64,000 nucleotides of DNA, taken from positions 46,722,501 to 46,786,500 of the forward strand of contig CM056573.1 in the NCBI GenBank assembly GCA_029721435.1. The letters run 5' to 3'. Shown piece by piece: positions 1 through 11,722 of the stretch. A program made the translations under genes and the position numbers. The notes below the pieces were generated by a model, which had not been told where the DNA came from, made no database searches, and was given only the letters and a program-made list of their open reading frames with translations. Each line of letters opens with the position of its first letter. The first letter of the stretch is position 1. This stretch comes from Gymnothorax reevesii. Taxonomy: Eukaryota; Chordata; Actinopteri; Anguilliformes; Muraenidae.

Positions 1-330
1 AACTAAATAAAGAATTTATGACTAAATTCCACCACAAGTGCCCTCAGTTCCCAAACGCTTATTGACTGTTGTTAAATGGGAAGGTGATGTAACACAGTGG
101 CAACATGCTCCTGTCTCAGCTTTTTTGGAACGTGTTGGAGGGATAAAATTCAAAATGAGTGAATATTTCCAAAAAAACGATAAAGTTTATCAGTTTGAAC
201 ATTAAATATCTAGTCTTTGTAGTATACTCAATTGAATATAGGTCGAAAAGGATTTGCAAATCATCGTATTCTGTTTTTTTTCACGTTTTACACAACGTCC
301 CAACTTCATTGGAATTGGGGTTTGTACAAC
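1..330 (+). mobile_element. Tc1-like transposon, 3' end (family A)
   Basis: This is the non-coding 3' part of a teleost Tc1/mariner element, cut by the window edge. It ends near 325 with the terminal sequence GGAATTGGGG(T)TTGTA. Variants of the same terminus recur at about 12580-12597 and 23744-23760. Upstream text such as CAGCTTTTTTGGAACGTGTT matches the region just after the transposase stop in this widespread fish family. No transposase reading frame remains here; the short ORFs over it are chance. Confidence 0.75.
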
Positions 331-372
331 AATTGTGTACAAATATTTCTGTGCCTATCCATCTATTTATCT

Positions 373-415
373 TCAACCCCATTTTCTAAAAAGTTGGGAT
401 ACCGTGTAAAAAGTA
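373..415 (+). mobile_element. Tc1-like 5' terminal fragment (family A)
   Basis: The stretch CAACCCC...AAAAAGTTGGGATACCGTG resembles the inverted counterpart of the family A 3' terminus, so it is probably a 5' end remnant lying 50 bp after the first 3' end. The following 450-475 is an ATCT-type simple repeat. Nothing else is recognisable between 416 and 650. Confidence 0.5.
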
Positions 416-654
416 AACGGAGTATCTATATCCCAATTCCAGTGATATATACAGGTATCTATCTATCTATATATCTCTTTTGCTTTTTTCCTTGCTTGAT
501 GCTGGCAAATCATTTGCCCCTCTTGAAACGCAGCATCTTTTCAAAAATCATGAGACATGTCTTCTGACATGGCTTTTAAAGAAATGAGAAGTTACACTCA
601 TTTAAATCCAAACGGATTTTTGGACGAGCAGCGTATATAACTATGTATAGTTAG

Positions 655-703
655 AGTGTGTGTGTGCGCGCGCGCGCACGCATATGTGTATATATATATA
701 TAT
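655..703. repeat. TG/CG/TA compound microsatellite
   Basis: An alternating purine-pyrimidine tract: GTGTGTGT, then CGCGCGCG, then TATATATA. It directly abuts the left terminus of the foldback element at 703. Confidence 0.9.
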
Positions 704-953
704 GAAGAGTTTGGTTCCAAAATGCAATATATCCATTTTAGTCATTTTGAGTAAATCAGCTTTTTCTATGTTGGCGCCTATTGCATTTTATAGAAAAACA
801 CAAACTTTGACCATGAAAAACTACACCATATAGTGTGCATTTCTAATGATGGGTTTTTGCACCATGTGCAAGAAGCGCAGGACTATCACTCTATGGTATA
901 ATCTCAATTTTTGTCATTTTGGCACTTATTGCATTTTGGAACCAAACTCTTCA
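703..953. mobile_element. MITE with 26-bp perfect terminal inverted repeats
   Basis: The left end TGAAGAGTTTGGTTCCAAAA... (703-728) is the exact reverse complement of 928-953. The element is 251 bp long and has no reading frame. The flanks are TATA-rich, so the target duplication cannot be told from the neighbouring TA repeat. The superfamily is not assigned. Perfect termini suggest a fairly recent or recently copied element. Confidence 0.8.
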
Positions 954-2867
954 ATATACACAATAACTATAAAACCATCCGATTAATATTTTTTACTCGT
1001 TGCTCACACAATTACAAATACCATCTTATTTTTTGAAATTTATCGTGGAAGACAGCCTTCAAAGAAAACCAACATTTAATAAAAGAGAAGAATCACCCAT
1101 ACAGAGTCCAAATATTATTACCAGGAATTTTTTGCTATTTTTCTGTGGAGTTGCACAACTCTTCAACTAACAAAAAAGTGACTAAACAATGAAAAAACCA
1201 GAGGTTGTGGAATTGATTTGCTCACTGACTACAAGCACTGTTTTATCTCTGGTGTAGAAATGAAGCGTGAATCTGTTCGATCCATCTGACTAATTTTCAA
1301 AACAACGACCGAATAAAGACTGTTGTTTATCTTCAATGGAAAAAAACAGATGAATATAAAGACAAAGAAAAGTCAATAGCTATCAATTTGCATTTTGTGA
1401 AGGTTGAACACAAACATGGCCAAGTTTGTATGTCTAGTAATTGCTGGAATAGCCTACTCGAAAAATTCACTTTTATGACTTTCGGATACAGAGTCTCTGT
1501 CCGACAGTCGCTAAATTCATCATAAATGCACAAAGTCCCGCGCCAATATTGACTCACTTTATTGAGCAGAGCTTAAACAGAAACATTGAATGAAATTCTT
1601 GGTACTCATCTTGTAGAACTGAGCTCTCTTATCAAAACATTAACGTTTAATATCCAAAAGATTCAGTAGATTTGAAGAAATTAGAAACAATAATCGACTG
1701 TCGGACACGGAGTTATGTTGAAACCATCCAACTGTCGGACACTTTATATTAAAACCCTTTCCGACTTTCGGACATGTAGACACTGCGTAGAACTAAACTT
1801 GAGCTGTCGCGCAGATGATGTGATACAATGCGTAAACTATAATTTTAATGTATTTAATTTATTTACAATCTTTTGCATACATCATGCATACATCGGTCAC
1901 ATTATGATTCGGAATTCTAAATAGCTTTTTTATATAAGAAGGAAAAAGAGGCATACTGACACCTCACAGAAGCGATGTTCATTCCAGTAAAGTATTCACA
2001 CAGTAACATTTGAATGTTTTGGCTGACTGAATCTCCGGTCTGGAGTGTGGAATCTGTTAAAGCATCTTATCGATCTCAATGAAAAGTGTAAGCGTACACT
2101 AGAAGATTGACGATCGGTAAAGATATAATCTAGAAACGAGATTTGGTAGGATTTTTTTGTCGACGTGAAAACTGTCATTTAATAGGCATATAGGCCTACC
2201 TTACAATATACTTCTAAATTCTGCAGGATGGGAGATGGGGAATTTTTTTCCTTGTAAGAAGGAAATATTTACGCATGTTGGTGTAAATTTTGCGAAGTGG
2301 AGAGCAGATCCATTTTGTAATGTGAGAGAGGGTTGCTCTGCATTCATTCTTGGATGCTGTCCGGTCAAAAATGAACGCATACTTGTTCATTTTTGAACAC
2401 TCTGCTGTTACTTTTTTTAGCTGAACACGAACGGAGACTTGTTCATTTTTGCACGCCTGTTCAAATTTGAATGCATTCAGTATATTGACAAGCTCCCTTA
2501 AGTGGTGAGCCTAGCTAGCAACATTGTTAGATTACTATGCTAGTGCAATACATTTTTGAACAACTCAATTCTGTTTGTTAGGTTATATAGCATAGCCTTT
2601 ATTGTATTGCTGTATATGATTCTTTATTAACATGCTGGAATGATCAGCTCTTGGGTATCAGAACACTCACAGGAAAGCAGACAATTTGGGTTTTCAACAA
2701 GAGTTTTTTTTTGCCATTAACATGCTATTGATGCTGCTGTCAAAGGTAAAATTGTGTTTTCCATGAGTGTTTGGATCCGTATGTTTCAGAATTTATTATT
2801 CAGTGCAGCTTTGTCCTAAAATTACCAAAAATATATTTTGTAATACCTAAGGGACAGTTTTTTCATT
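954..2867. other. AT-rich non-coding stretch
   Basis: No gene is recognisable. It holds a cluster of short CTGTCGGACA-type repeats at about 1477-1775, and two similar segments with ACTTGTTCATTTTTG near 2381 and 2428. The ORFs across it are short and show no family motif. Confidence 0.6.
1477..1775. repeat. Cluster of five CTGTCGGACA-like motifs
   Basis: Copies lie at about 1477 (GACTTTCGGATACA), 1497 (reverse orientation, CTGTCCGACAGTCG), 1695 (CGACTGTCGGACAC), 1731 (ACTGTCGGACAC) and 1761 (CCGACTTTCGGACA). The 1497 and 1695 copies form a 13-14 bp inverted pair about 185 bp apart. This may be the remains of a transposon's terminal or subterminal repeats. The family is unknown. Confidence 0.5.
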
Positions 2868-3076
2868 TGTGTGCAGGACTAGGAAAAGGGGTCACATGGG
2901 ACTTTTTTCCATTCTGAGATTAACGGGGTATCTCACTGATATCCCGGTGATAGTGATATCCCAGCACTACTGTACTGTCAATTTACAACAAAACTTGGAT
3001 CACTCTTTGATTTTGTTGGGAATTCTCAATTTTCATAAAATGTCCCAAGTGACCCCTTTTCCTAGTCTTACACACA
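2868..3076. mobile_element. MITE with ~35-bp terminal inverted repeats
   Basis: The left arm (2868-2903, containing GACTAGGAAAAGGGGTCAC) pairs with the right arm (3042-3076, containing GTGACCCCTTTTCCTAGTC) with about three mismatches. The 209-bp element also has an inner repeat of GATATCCC/GTGATATCCC. There is no coding capacity and the superfamily is unassigned. Confidence 0.75.
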
Positions 3077-3500
3077 TTAGTTCACTGCAAACTAAGGTTG
3101 TCTTTCACTTTCATTATGAAGTCTGTTTCATTCCTCACCGCAGACAGGCTTATATCATTCTACTCAAAAAATGTACAAAAATGTTGAGAATTTAATTGTG
3201 CTTTACTCTGATATCAAAATTTATTTAAATCTGCTTTGCACTTCCCATTTCCAGCAATCACTGAAAGAAACCACAGAAAGAAAAATAATCCATGACTATC
3301 CAAATAATACAAATAACCCAATAATCCATCCAAGCTGATTTTATGTTCAATTCTATTAGGTTTTTGTTTCTTATCGACACATATCAGTTTTTTCAAACTA
3401 TAATTCAAAGTTAACGTGTATTCACATCTAGTTATACTGATGAACACAGCTGTTTTTGACTTTTGACAACAAGACAGGATTTGTAAAAATTCTTACGTGT
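3077..3500. other. Non-coding stretch, nothing recognised
   Basis: AT-rich sequence without repeats or family motifs. A 77-codon minus-strand ORF here shows no recognisable domain. Confidence 0.5.
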
Positions 3501-4623
3501 CGTGCAAAATTGTCTTTAGCATAGACTGACCATCTCTGCTTGGCCCCCCACCCCCCATTTTGAGAAGGAAGCAGAGAAGGTCTGGCCTAATGAATAAGAA
3601 AAGCCTTCCCTTAAAAAGAGGGACTGCTCTGTCTTCCCGAGCAGCTTTTTATTCGTCTTTAGAAATAAGAGGTCCCGATTGATAAATCCCTCCCCACATT
3701 GCCCCCCTCCTCCCTCCCTCCCTTGGAGTTTGTGACCTCAGAGTCATCATGTACAATACACTGCACCCTAAGTTTCTAAATCTCCGTTTGAAAAACAGAA
3801 CGAGCGAATTTGTGTCCATTATGGGAGCTTTGACGCGCTTTTACCAGGGTTATTATAGCGAGCTGAACGCCCAGCAGGCTACCAGTCGCTAAGGGTACTG
3901 AGGTTTTATTCCCCAATTGATCCTACCCCCCATGCATCAACAGCCGGAGCGGCATCAAAACAGGCCTCTAATCCCACTTGTTGCATCCTCTTTGAGCGCG
4001 CTTCACACCAACAGCCAACGGAAGCGTCTCTCTCCACACATCGCTCAACAGTATCTCTAGCCTCTGGCTATTATTGACTCCCCCCCCAACCCAACCACCA
4101 GATTTCCCCCCCCCCCTCCTGGTCCCGAAATGAAACCTTATTTATTATGCTGCCCTGTTTGTTGTCTTTGCGGAATTCCACAATTCATTAAAAAAGGAAG
4201 AAGGGGGATGGAAGGAGCAGGAGAGGATAGAAGCGAGGGATGATGGGGGGGTCAAGGAGGGGTGGGCGGGCTGACTTCTTAAACACATTTTCTCCCTTTT
4301 GCAGCAATTAAACAAAGTAGTGCTGTGATTAGTTCAGAGCTCGGAGAAAAGAAAGCGACACCCTTGAATCCGAATGGCAGGACCTGACCGAGCATTACTG
4401 GTCCACAAAGCCCGAGTTTATTGCTGAAACCTGCTTACCCTCCTGCATGGTGAACCATGGAAACTCCAGTCAGGTGGAAACTTCTCTTCTTTCTCTCTCC
4501 CTCTCTCCCTCTTTCTCTCCCTCCTGCGGCTGCGGAAGCTCTGGAAGAGCATAAGGGTGCCTAAAGCCACTGAAATCCCCCCTCGTAACTGAGACCTTTA
4601 AGATAATCTCGCCAGGCTCTCTC

Positions 4624-4646
4624 TTTTTTTTTTTTTTTTTTTTTTT
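4624..4646. repeat. Poly-T tract
   Basis: 23 consecutive T residues. Confidence 0.95.
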
Positions 4647-4977
4647 ACTAAGAGCTTGTGCTTGTCCGCCGTTGTTAGAATGTAGTTAATGATGGGGTTC
4701 CTCTGTTTTTCATCCATACCCCCCCGCCTCCTCTCCTCTTTCGGTTTTCTTATTTTAAGCTAAGCGCCTGTTTAAGTCGGGAGCCACCTCCCTCCGGGCC
4801 TTGGGAAACCTCTTGAGAGCCTGCGCTTGGCTCTGTGTGCGCAACGCATAATGAAAACAATTTTACGCTGCGGAGGGAAGATTCGGGCAATTACGGATGT
4901 GACAGCCACCTGCAGAAGCCCACCCCCCAGCTACACAACCTCTATCCCCCCCCCCATCCCTCGCCCACCCTCTTCAA

Positions 4978-4995
4978 CCCCCCCCCCCCCCCCCC
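4978..4995. repeat. Poly-C tract
   Basis: About 18 consecutive C residues, following other C-rich runs from 4920. Confidence 0.95.
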
Positions 4996-5330
4996 ACCAC
5001 CTCCACCCCCATTGGTAGCTTCATGAATATTTGATGATGTTATGAATGAATGGGGCAGGTGAGAAGGGTGGGGGCCCGGGGGGTTACGGGTGTAATAATT
5101 CGCTCAGCTGGAGGTGGTGTTGCGGCCCTGTCACCCTGTGGCAGTCCTTAGAGCTGTCCCACCAGGAATGCTGCAGGGGAGCTGGGAGGGGAGAGGGGGC
5201 TGATGTGACAAGGGCATGCTGGGCTCTCCCCCAAATCTCTTGTTGGCCAATTTTACACATGACGGCCAGCCCAAAAGCCAGGCCTCTAGGCCTGACAGCA
5301 CCGTGATTTAATTTGATAACCCATGTATTC

Positions 5331-7080
5331 AATAGGAATTAAACGAGTATTTCACTAACAAATGACTCTTCCCCCACAAACCACTGAAAAGACCTGCTCT
5401 TCTGGTGCTGGTTATGTATTCTTTTTGTTTTTTAAAAATTCAAAAAAGTGGCAGCAAAACTTGACAAGTTTGCGGTTTTGACGTTAAAATTTTATTAAAT
5501 ATGAAATAAGAGGAATATGTTGATTTTTTAAAAACATTCTGATTTAAAAAAATGAATAGATCAGTATAACAGTTAAAAAAGTCATTTCTTTGTGAAAACA
5601 AACTTTCATGAGACTTCATGCCATAGACTAATAAAACTATTATTGCAAGCTTTTTTATTTTACACTAATTATTTTTATTGTACATTTTTATAATACATCA
5701 TCCTCATGACTTTTCAAGCTCTCTCTAAGCTCTTCTTTACCAGTCTCACACAACATAGCTTTTTCAAATTTTTTTTTTTTTTTTTTGCATCTTTGCTCGT
5801 CTTTGTCTCTCAATCTGTCGACTCTTGGCCTTACATGAATGTGGTTTCAGTCCATGACAAAAATCAGTTGAAAATAAATTCACTTGTGATAACTTTTTAA
5901 TGTGATAAAACTGATTGCATTACCATGGTTGTCTATTTGATCTCCACATCAAAATTTCACATCCATTGCCATGCAGTCTAATGCAGAGCATGATCGAATG
6001 GCTAATTTATAAAATTCTGCTTGACAATTCATATACTCTGTTGATTAAATTCTGGCTCATAGAGATACAAAAGGGAAAAAAGTTTTTTTTTTCTTTCAGC
6101 TTCAAAAGATTTGCTGCACACTCTTTCAAATATTTATTAAATGTGCATATAATGCTTGAATGTGTGTTGCGTTCTCCATTTTTCTTGTAAAAAAACATTT
6201 GTAGACGTTAAAAATTTCTAAATTATTTTCCAAATGTACCTTTAGTATTTTGATAATTATTTATTGACTCATTTTAATTCCATGAATTAAATATTTTACA
6301 AAGTATCTTACTGCTTGATTCATGAACTTTGCGTTAACAAGCAAAAAAAAAAGAAAAAAAAAGAGGGAATCAGACAAATTTCCTGAAAGCAAAAATAACA
6401 TCAAACCTTTCATGGGTATTAAAAAATGTCACCACAGCGGATAGTATTTGTGGAAAGTGATGTTATTAATTCATACATGCTGTATCACACAAGTGGTTGA
6501 ACGGCTAACTATGCCAATGACCTCCTGTGACAATAAGGATGTCCTTTGTCCTATTAAATAAACAGTAATATGTTGACGAAGTGTCAACAAAATCTTCTCA
6601 ATGATGCTTGTTCTGCCTTTGCATTGTATTTTATCAGAGCTACAGTCAAAATGATTATAATGATCTTCTCTGCCTCCTGCAACATAAAATCCATGGAGTT
6701 TTTATGGTGGACACACTAATTTATCATTTATGAAAGTTATTAAGTTTTCCACTCTGACATGTAAAAAAAAACTTTTCTCGAGGCTTTGTTTGTACATTTT
6801 ACTTGATCATAAACATAAAGCTTTTCGCAAGTTTAATCTTCTATTAACAAGCTCAATGAAAATTCTTTGAATACTTGCACACACTAATAACTGAAGGACG
6901 CCCATAATTACACAGAGGGGCACCTTTTTATGAGCAAAAGTAATAGTATATTATTTAACAAATCCTATTTTTTTGCTGCTGTCAGTTAACTTTTGTTTCT
7001 GACTAAATATGATAATGATCTCATATTCATCATCACTTTTTATTGGGTTAGATAGTGAACACGTGTAACAAATGCTTTTA
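5331..7080. other. AT-rich non-coding stretch
   Basis: Unique-looking AT-rich DNA with T runs at 5769-5787 and an A-rich patch near 6342. No transposon termini or coding family motif was seen. Confidence 0.5.
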
Positions 7081-7628
7081 GCCCGTTCACTTTACGTCTA
7101 TTCAATAACCATGAGACCAACAATAGGAGGGGCCATATAAGGTCAGGTACTGTCCACAGAAAGGATGAGGGCAGGGTTATAGGCTACAGTTGGGGGGTCC
7201 TTAGGTGACATCCTGAGGCAGTATGGGGAGGTAGTCAGGTCTGAGATGGGGCCTGATAAAGGCAACAGATCCAGTGCTTGTTTAAAGTGATTCTAGCAGA
7301 GCTGCTTAATGACTACCTGGCCCTTGAAGATAAAATCATCCAGCTTCCCATCAGAGGCTCAGGGCAATGAGGAGAAAGTCCATTTTCAAGGCAAAGTCCC
7401 TGAGAGCTTCCTTCTTCAGGACCTGCTGCCTCCCTAATAGCTGTTGCGAGTGAAGGAGACAGCTTGGTGATAAGTGGTTCCTCTGTAACAACTGCTACGC
7501 CAACAGACTTGATGGGAAGGGGGTGGGGGTGGGTGGGGGGGCTGAGAGAAATAAAAATGGCTGAACTCACACAGGTGAACACTGAAACACAGCAGACATT
7601 GCACACGGAAGGCAGGTGTGCGCGCCTA

Positions 7629-7665
<37 letters not shown>

Positions 7666-8760
7666 GCACACGTGCGCACAGACATATATCCATGCAGAGG
7701 CGGCACATACACGCGCACATGCAAAAACCTTCGCAGTCACACACCCATGCAGACGGAATCTCTGACGAGCGCACACACTTACACACGCGCTCCTGTTCAA
7801 ATAGGCAGAACATCCTGACCACTGATCAAAAAGAACACAGGAAGCCAGCAGGTGAAAAATGGCTGCCTTAGGGTTAAGATTATGCTACGAGATTTCCAAC
7901 CATCAATCCAATGAAGCCGCAGGGACAAAACTCGCTTGCTGCTCGGAGGAAGTATAATGTAATAGATGAGCAGATCAAGGTTAAACAGGAACACGTAAGT
8001 GAGAACAGCACATCTCTGTGAGAAAAATATCAGAAGAGACGTGCAAGATAGAAAACGGAAGGGGTTGGAGATGAAAAGTAGTAAATTAATCTTCGCACAA
8101 TATCTCACAGAAGGGTGAGAAAGCACGCCGGTCTTTATTTCTTGTAACAACTCAAGACAAATGAGTACAGTCGGTATATTAGTTCTGATAAAGGACACGT
8201 TAGAAAGACAATGGCTTTCAATTTTTGATTTAATCAACCCCCAGGCATGATGTATTTCCGAAAATAATAAAAGGGATTAATCAGGAATCCAGGCACGGGG
8301 ATAGAGGGCAAATGTTTTATTTCTGCTACGGAGCAGATGAAATATACATAACACGACAATGGGGTCCGTCAGTGACAGCATGCAGCCACTGCAGGCACCT
8401 GCAAGATTGAAGCTGGGGACACAACATTTCCAAAATACTGGCCAGACTGAATTAATGAGGCTTACGCTTCGCCCAGGCCCCTCGGACTGCCGAGTCTTAA
8501 TTTATTTTCCTTTTCCAGCTCATCCTTTACAAAGATGACAGTGTCTCCTTATCGATTTTACACTCAGAGATCAATCAGCTTTGCCCTGACTCAGACAAAA
8601 TTTACGGCGCTCTCTGACACTGCCTGCAGCTGCCGAGCAGGCAAGCCAGGAGACACAGAAGGGGGTAGTACACCCACCCTACTAGGCGGGATCTCGACCG
8701 CAGTCAAAATAAGCTAATCTGGGAGGGGGGAACTCGGGAGGGTATTCCCTCCTCTTTGAC
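7081..8760. other. Unique block; candidate conserved non-coding DNA
   Basis: Mixed-composition sequence without transposon signatures. The segments 7300-7480 and 8230-8660 have even complexity, AATTAATGAGG/GATTAATCAGG-type homeodomain-like AT cores and no sustained ORF. A CA microsatellite splits the block at 7631-7661. The ORFs on both strands across 7313-7871 are produced by the CA-rich tract. Conservation can only be judged by alignment. Confidence 0.3.
7631..7661. repeat. (CA)n microsatellite
   Basis: About 15 uninterrupted CA units, followed by degenerate CACG/CACA sequence to about 7780. Confidence 0.95.
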
Positions 8761-8811
8761 AAGATGCTCAGCCCACATATTCACACGTTCGTGCCCCTGA
8801 AAACCCCTATG

Positions 8812-8839
8812 CCCCCCCCCCCCCCCCCCCCCCCCCCCC
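8812..8839. repeat. Poly-C tract, 28 residues
   Basis: An uninterrupted run of C from 8812 to 8839. The true length is prone to sequencing error. Confidence 0.95.
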
Positions 8840-9164
8840 GATTAGCAAAAATGGCAGCATGAAGCAAGATGGTTACAGCTACAGGATACTACATGAAACC
8901 CATAGTTTTTATGACATTTGATTTTGAACTCTAACTGTTTTTTCTTATGCACATTGAATCGGTTTGAAAATATTTGGTTTAGAACTCCCGTACTGCGCAC
9001 CAGAACACTTTAAAAACAAAGTAAAATTGATTGTGACATAATAGTGCGACACAACGGGGATTCATAGATTTGGTGGACAATACACTTCACAACCATTGCA
9101 ATCCAAAGTGCCGTCGTTAATCTAGGCTAACGACTCTAAAGGTTTCAGCATCCCTGCTCCTGAT

Positions 9165-10315
9165 ATTATGACCGAGACGTATTCAGGATTCAGGTGCAGC
9201 TAGTAGCATAAAGTTCACACAATTTATTAAGAAGTCAGGGCCAAACAGTCCGAGTCAAAAACCAGGGGTGGGGTTGTGGTACAAAATCACTGAGGGAAAA
9301 TCCAAAAATCAGCCAGGCAGAATGCAGAGCAGACACTGTAGCTAAATCCAAAACCAGTTATCAAGCTGAATCGTAACCAGAAGGCAGCAAGACACAAAAG
9401 GGTAATCCAAAAACGTATGAACTGTGAAACATAGAAAGTCAAAACACTGGAAATCAAACTCTGGAGGGCTTAAGAAGAGAGAGAAAATAGAAAGGAAAGA
9501 AGAAAAAGGGACTCGCATGAAACAGGGCGGCACTCGCCAGTAGCCGAGAAAGACAGACATACTAAGCCCCCTTTTACACGTACGCAGTTATTTTGACAAA
9601 CGGAGACATTTCCCTGCGTTTGTATCCGTCATTTACACGCAAATGGAGAATTCGCCTCTGAAAACGATTCTTTCTAAAAACTCCGGCCAGTGTGGAGATT
9701 TTGGAAAACTTCGGTTGCAAGTTTGCATGTAAACTGAGAAAAATGGAGTTTTAGGCTGCCGACGTCGCGGTATGCGCCAGAACTTGCACCTGCCCCAAAA
9801 GTGCGACCAATGTTTACATTTTCATTTGGCTGTGGTGATTGGATTAGTTTCTGTTGTTGCTATTTTCGGGATTCTGATTGGCTAATGTGGGCTTGATCTT
9901 ATCGTTACACTGCCACCTACAGGTTTGATATAATCTTGATGGCATATATTAACGGGTACGTGTAAACATACGATATTATTTTTGAAAACGAAGATGGTGA
10001 AATATTTGTTTATGAAAATAGCCGGCCACGTGTAAACAGAGTCTAAATAGAGAGGGAGATGATTAGGGAAATGAAGAACAGCTGGAATGGGAAACAGGAT
10101 GGAGCAGAGAGGGGCAGGGGAACAAACAAGGTAGTCAAACAATCAGGGAGACACAGTGGGGAGGGCAAGACAAGTGGAAGAGGGATGGAAAACAGACACA
10201 GGGAAAAACAGGGAGAACAAAAAACAATTTAAAAAAGAGAATTGAACCAAAAAAGAATGTTAACTAAAACATCCAAATACAGAGACCTAAAACAAGTGGT
10301 GCCAGGCACAACAAA
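9165..10315 (-). mobile_element. LTR-like interspersed repeat, interrupted
   Basis: The plus strand is A/G-rich with many AACCAGG and AATCCAAAA phrases. Read on the minus strand it is the CT-rich text typical of teleost gypsy or ERV LTRs, with an AATAAA signal at 9223-9228 (minus strand). A hAT-like MITE at 9566-10042 splits it. I could not find convincing TG...CA ends or a target duplication, so class and borders are uncertain. The minus-strand ORFs across it have no family motif. Confidence 0.4.
9566..10042. mobile_element. hAT-like MITE nested in the LTR-like repeat
   Basis: The left end GCCCCCTTTTACACGTACGC pairs with the right end GGCCACGTGTAAACAGAGTC. They share a TTTACACGT core, a common hAT-type terminus in fish. 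The interior is non-coding and holds two inverted CCAAT motifs near 9838 and 9878. The sequences on either side read as one continuous A/G-rich repeat, which supports nesting. Confidence 0.55.
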
Positions 10316-11014
10316 CCCCGCCCCTCGCACATACTTTCACCTACTTTTCCCAAATTCAATAGGGATCTATTCTGGGTCAGTTGCAGTCCCTAAACCGAAT
10401 TTGGGGTGAATCTGGCCATTAGTTTTGCTGCTAAAGTGTTAACAAACAAACAAACAAACACACAAACAAACCAAACCAAAAACAATACCCCTTGCCCTCA
10501 CCCTTTGGGTGAGGTGGGGTAATAATTAACAGACACGAACACATTGCCATTGTGTTTTTCAGTAAGAGACTGAGGCTGCATTTCCAGGGAATAACATCAA
10601 GTATGAATTGAGTTTAAAAAAAATTATTTGTAATTTTACTTGCACAAATATAAATGACAATATAACTGAAATTCAGGCATCATACTGGAAATCCACTCAA
10701 ATGAAATGACTGTTATCTGCCTTCATATCTCACAACCACCTACTGCAAGCAGTCTGTTCAACGAAGAAGGCTCAGTAAGGTAGCCAGATAACTACAGTGA
10801 GTAAAACCAGGCCAGCACTCTGAAACATGGACTGAAGTACTAAGAGCTGTTACAGGTTTTGCTTTTGCTTTGCAGCAACCCAGTGCTTGAGGCTCCAAGT
10901 GGACATCCATAAAATGTTCATTTTAAACATTATTTTCAGGCTCTGAAGAGGTCTGGCCTATGATAGCCTGTACCACCTACTGGCTGACAGACAAACATCA
11001 TTGACGCGTTCATG
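10316..11014. other. Non-coding stretch with CAAA microsatellite
   Basis: Nothing is recognised except the (CAAA)n tract at 10439-10480. Confidence 0.5.
10439..10480. repeat. (CAAA)n microsatellite
   Basis: About ten imperfect CAAA units. Confidence 0.9.
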
Positions 11015-11022
11015 CACTAGAC

Positions 11023-11225
11023 CAGGGGTAGGGAACCTTCTCCAGAAAGAGCCACTGTGGGTGCAGCTTTCATACCAACCAAGCTGCTAAACTCCTGATT
11101 CTACTAATCAAGGCCCTTCACAAACATTCCAGAGGTTGATTAGTAGAATCAGGAGTGTAGCAGCTCAGTTGGTTTGAAAGCTGCACCCACAGTGGCTCTT
11201 TCTGGAAAAAGGTTCCCTACCCCTG
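11023..11225. mobile_element. hAT foldback MITE with exact 8-bp target duplication
   Basis: A 203-bp near-perfect palindrome with arms of about 90 bp. It starts CAGGGGTAGGGAACCTT and ends AAGGTTCCCTACCCCTG. The 8-bp direct repeat CACTAGAC flanks it exactly (11015-11022 and 11226-11233), which is the target-site length of hAT transposons. The arms differ at few positions, so the element is young or was copied recently. It has no coding capacity and would depend on a transposase elsewhere. Confidence 0.92.
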
Positions 11226-11366
11226 CACTAGACAATTCACCAATATACTAATGCAGGCCATAGTAGAAACCCTTGCCACCTCCATTGACTTTAACAGAGT
11301 ATAGAAGGAGTGGAATGCTATATTAACCTTGCAATCATCTCAAATATTCTCAAATTACTGAATTAT

Positions 11367-11722
11367 GGGGACAGCATGGAGGTGTTCTGCAGTGGATAGC
11401 ATTGCCGCTTTAAAGCAAGGAGGTTGCAGTCATGAATCTAAACTGGGACCTCTCTGTGTGCAGTTTGGATGTTCTACTCCTGCGGGTAGTCCAGTTTCCC
11501 AGTACAGTCCAAAGACATGCAGTAAAGTCTAAACGGAGACTCTGACTTTCCTACTGATATCTGTGTGTGAGGGAATGGTGTGTGCGCCCTGCAATAGATT
11601 GGCAAGCTGTCCAGGGTGTGTCCCTGCCTGTTGCCCATAGTTAGATGGAATTGGCTCTAGCACCCCTGCCACCCTAGTGAAGTATGAGGACTATAGAGAA
11701 TTAATACATGGATGGATTAATT
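11367..11722 (+). mobile_element. tRNA-type SINE remnant (HE1/DANA-like)
   Basis: This diverged copy follows the order of a very common fish repeat. It has a GCAGTGGATAGCAT head, an AAAGCAAGGAGGTTGCAGTC segment (a decayed pol III box B region), CTGTGTGCAGTTTGGATGTTCT, AGTCCAAAGACATGCAG and TGTCCAGGGTGTGTCCCTGCC. It ends in ATGGATGGATT. The match to the HE1/DANA type is from memory of consensus wording, and the divergence looks high. Confidence 0.7.

Larger units (their letters stand above)
3501..5330. other. GC-richer unique block; candidate conserved non-coding DNA
   Basis: This block differs from its surroundings. It is GC-rich, lacks transposon signatures and has several high-complexity stretches (about 4300-4480, 4790-4920 and 5020-5300) between homopolymer runs. 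The best-looking segment, 4300-4480, contains no long ORF. Such blocks in gene-poor fish DNA are often regulatory elements of developmental genes, but that is inference only. The proline-rich ORFs around 4827-5026 come from poly-C tracts. Confidence 0.3.

Noticed and set aside
4827..5026. Proline-rich overlapping ORFs on the plus strand
   Set aside because: They arise from poly-C tracts, exist in two frames at once and have no domain.
5046..5332. Opposed ORFs of 82-86 codons
   Set aside because: Both strands are open over the same GC-rich DNA with no recognisable domain, typical of chance.
7313..7871. ORFs of up to 169 codons on both strands
   Set aside because: They run through a CA/GT microsatellite that reads open in several frames (Cys/Val and Thr/His repeats). 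No family motif.
9342..10142. Minus-strand ORFs in the LTR-like repeat
   Set aside because: Hydrophobic chance ORFs produced by CT-rich LTR-type sequence, interrupted by a MITE.
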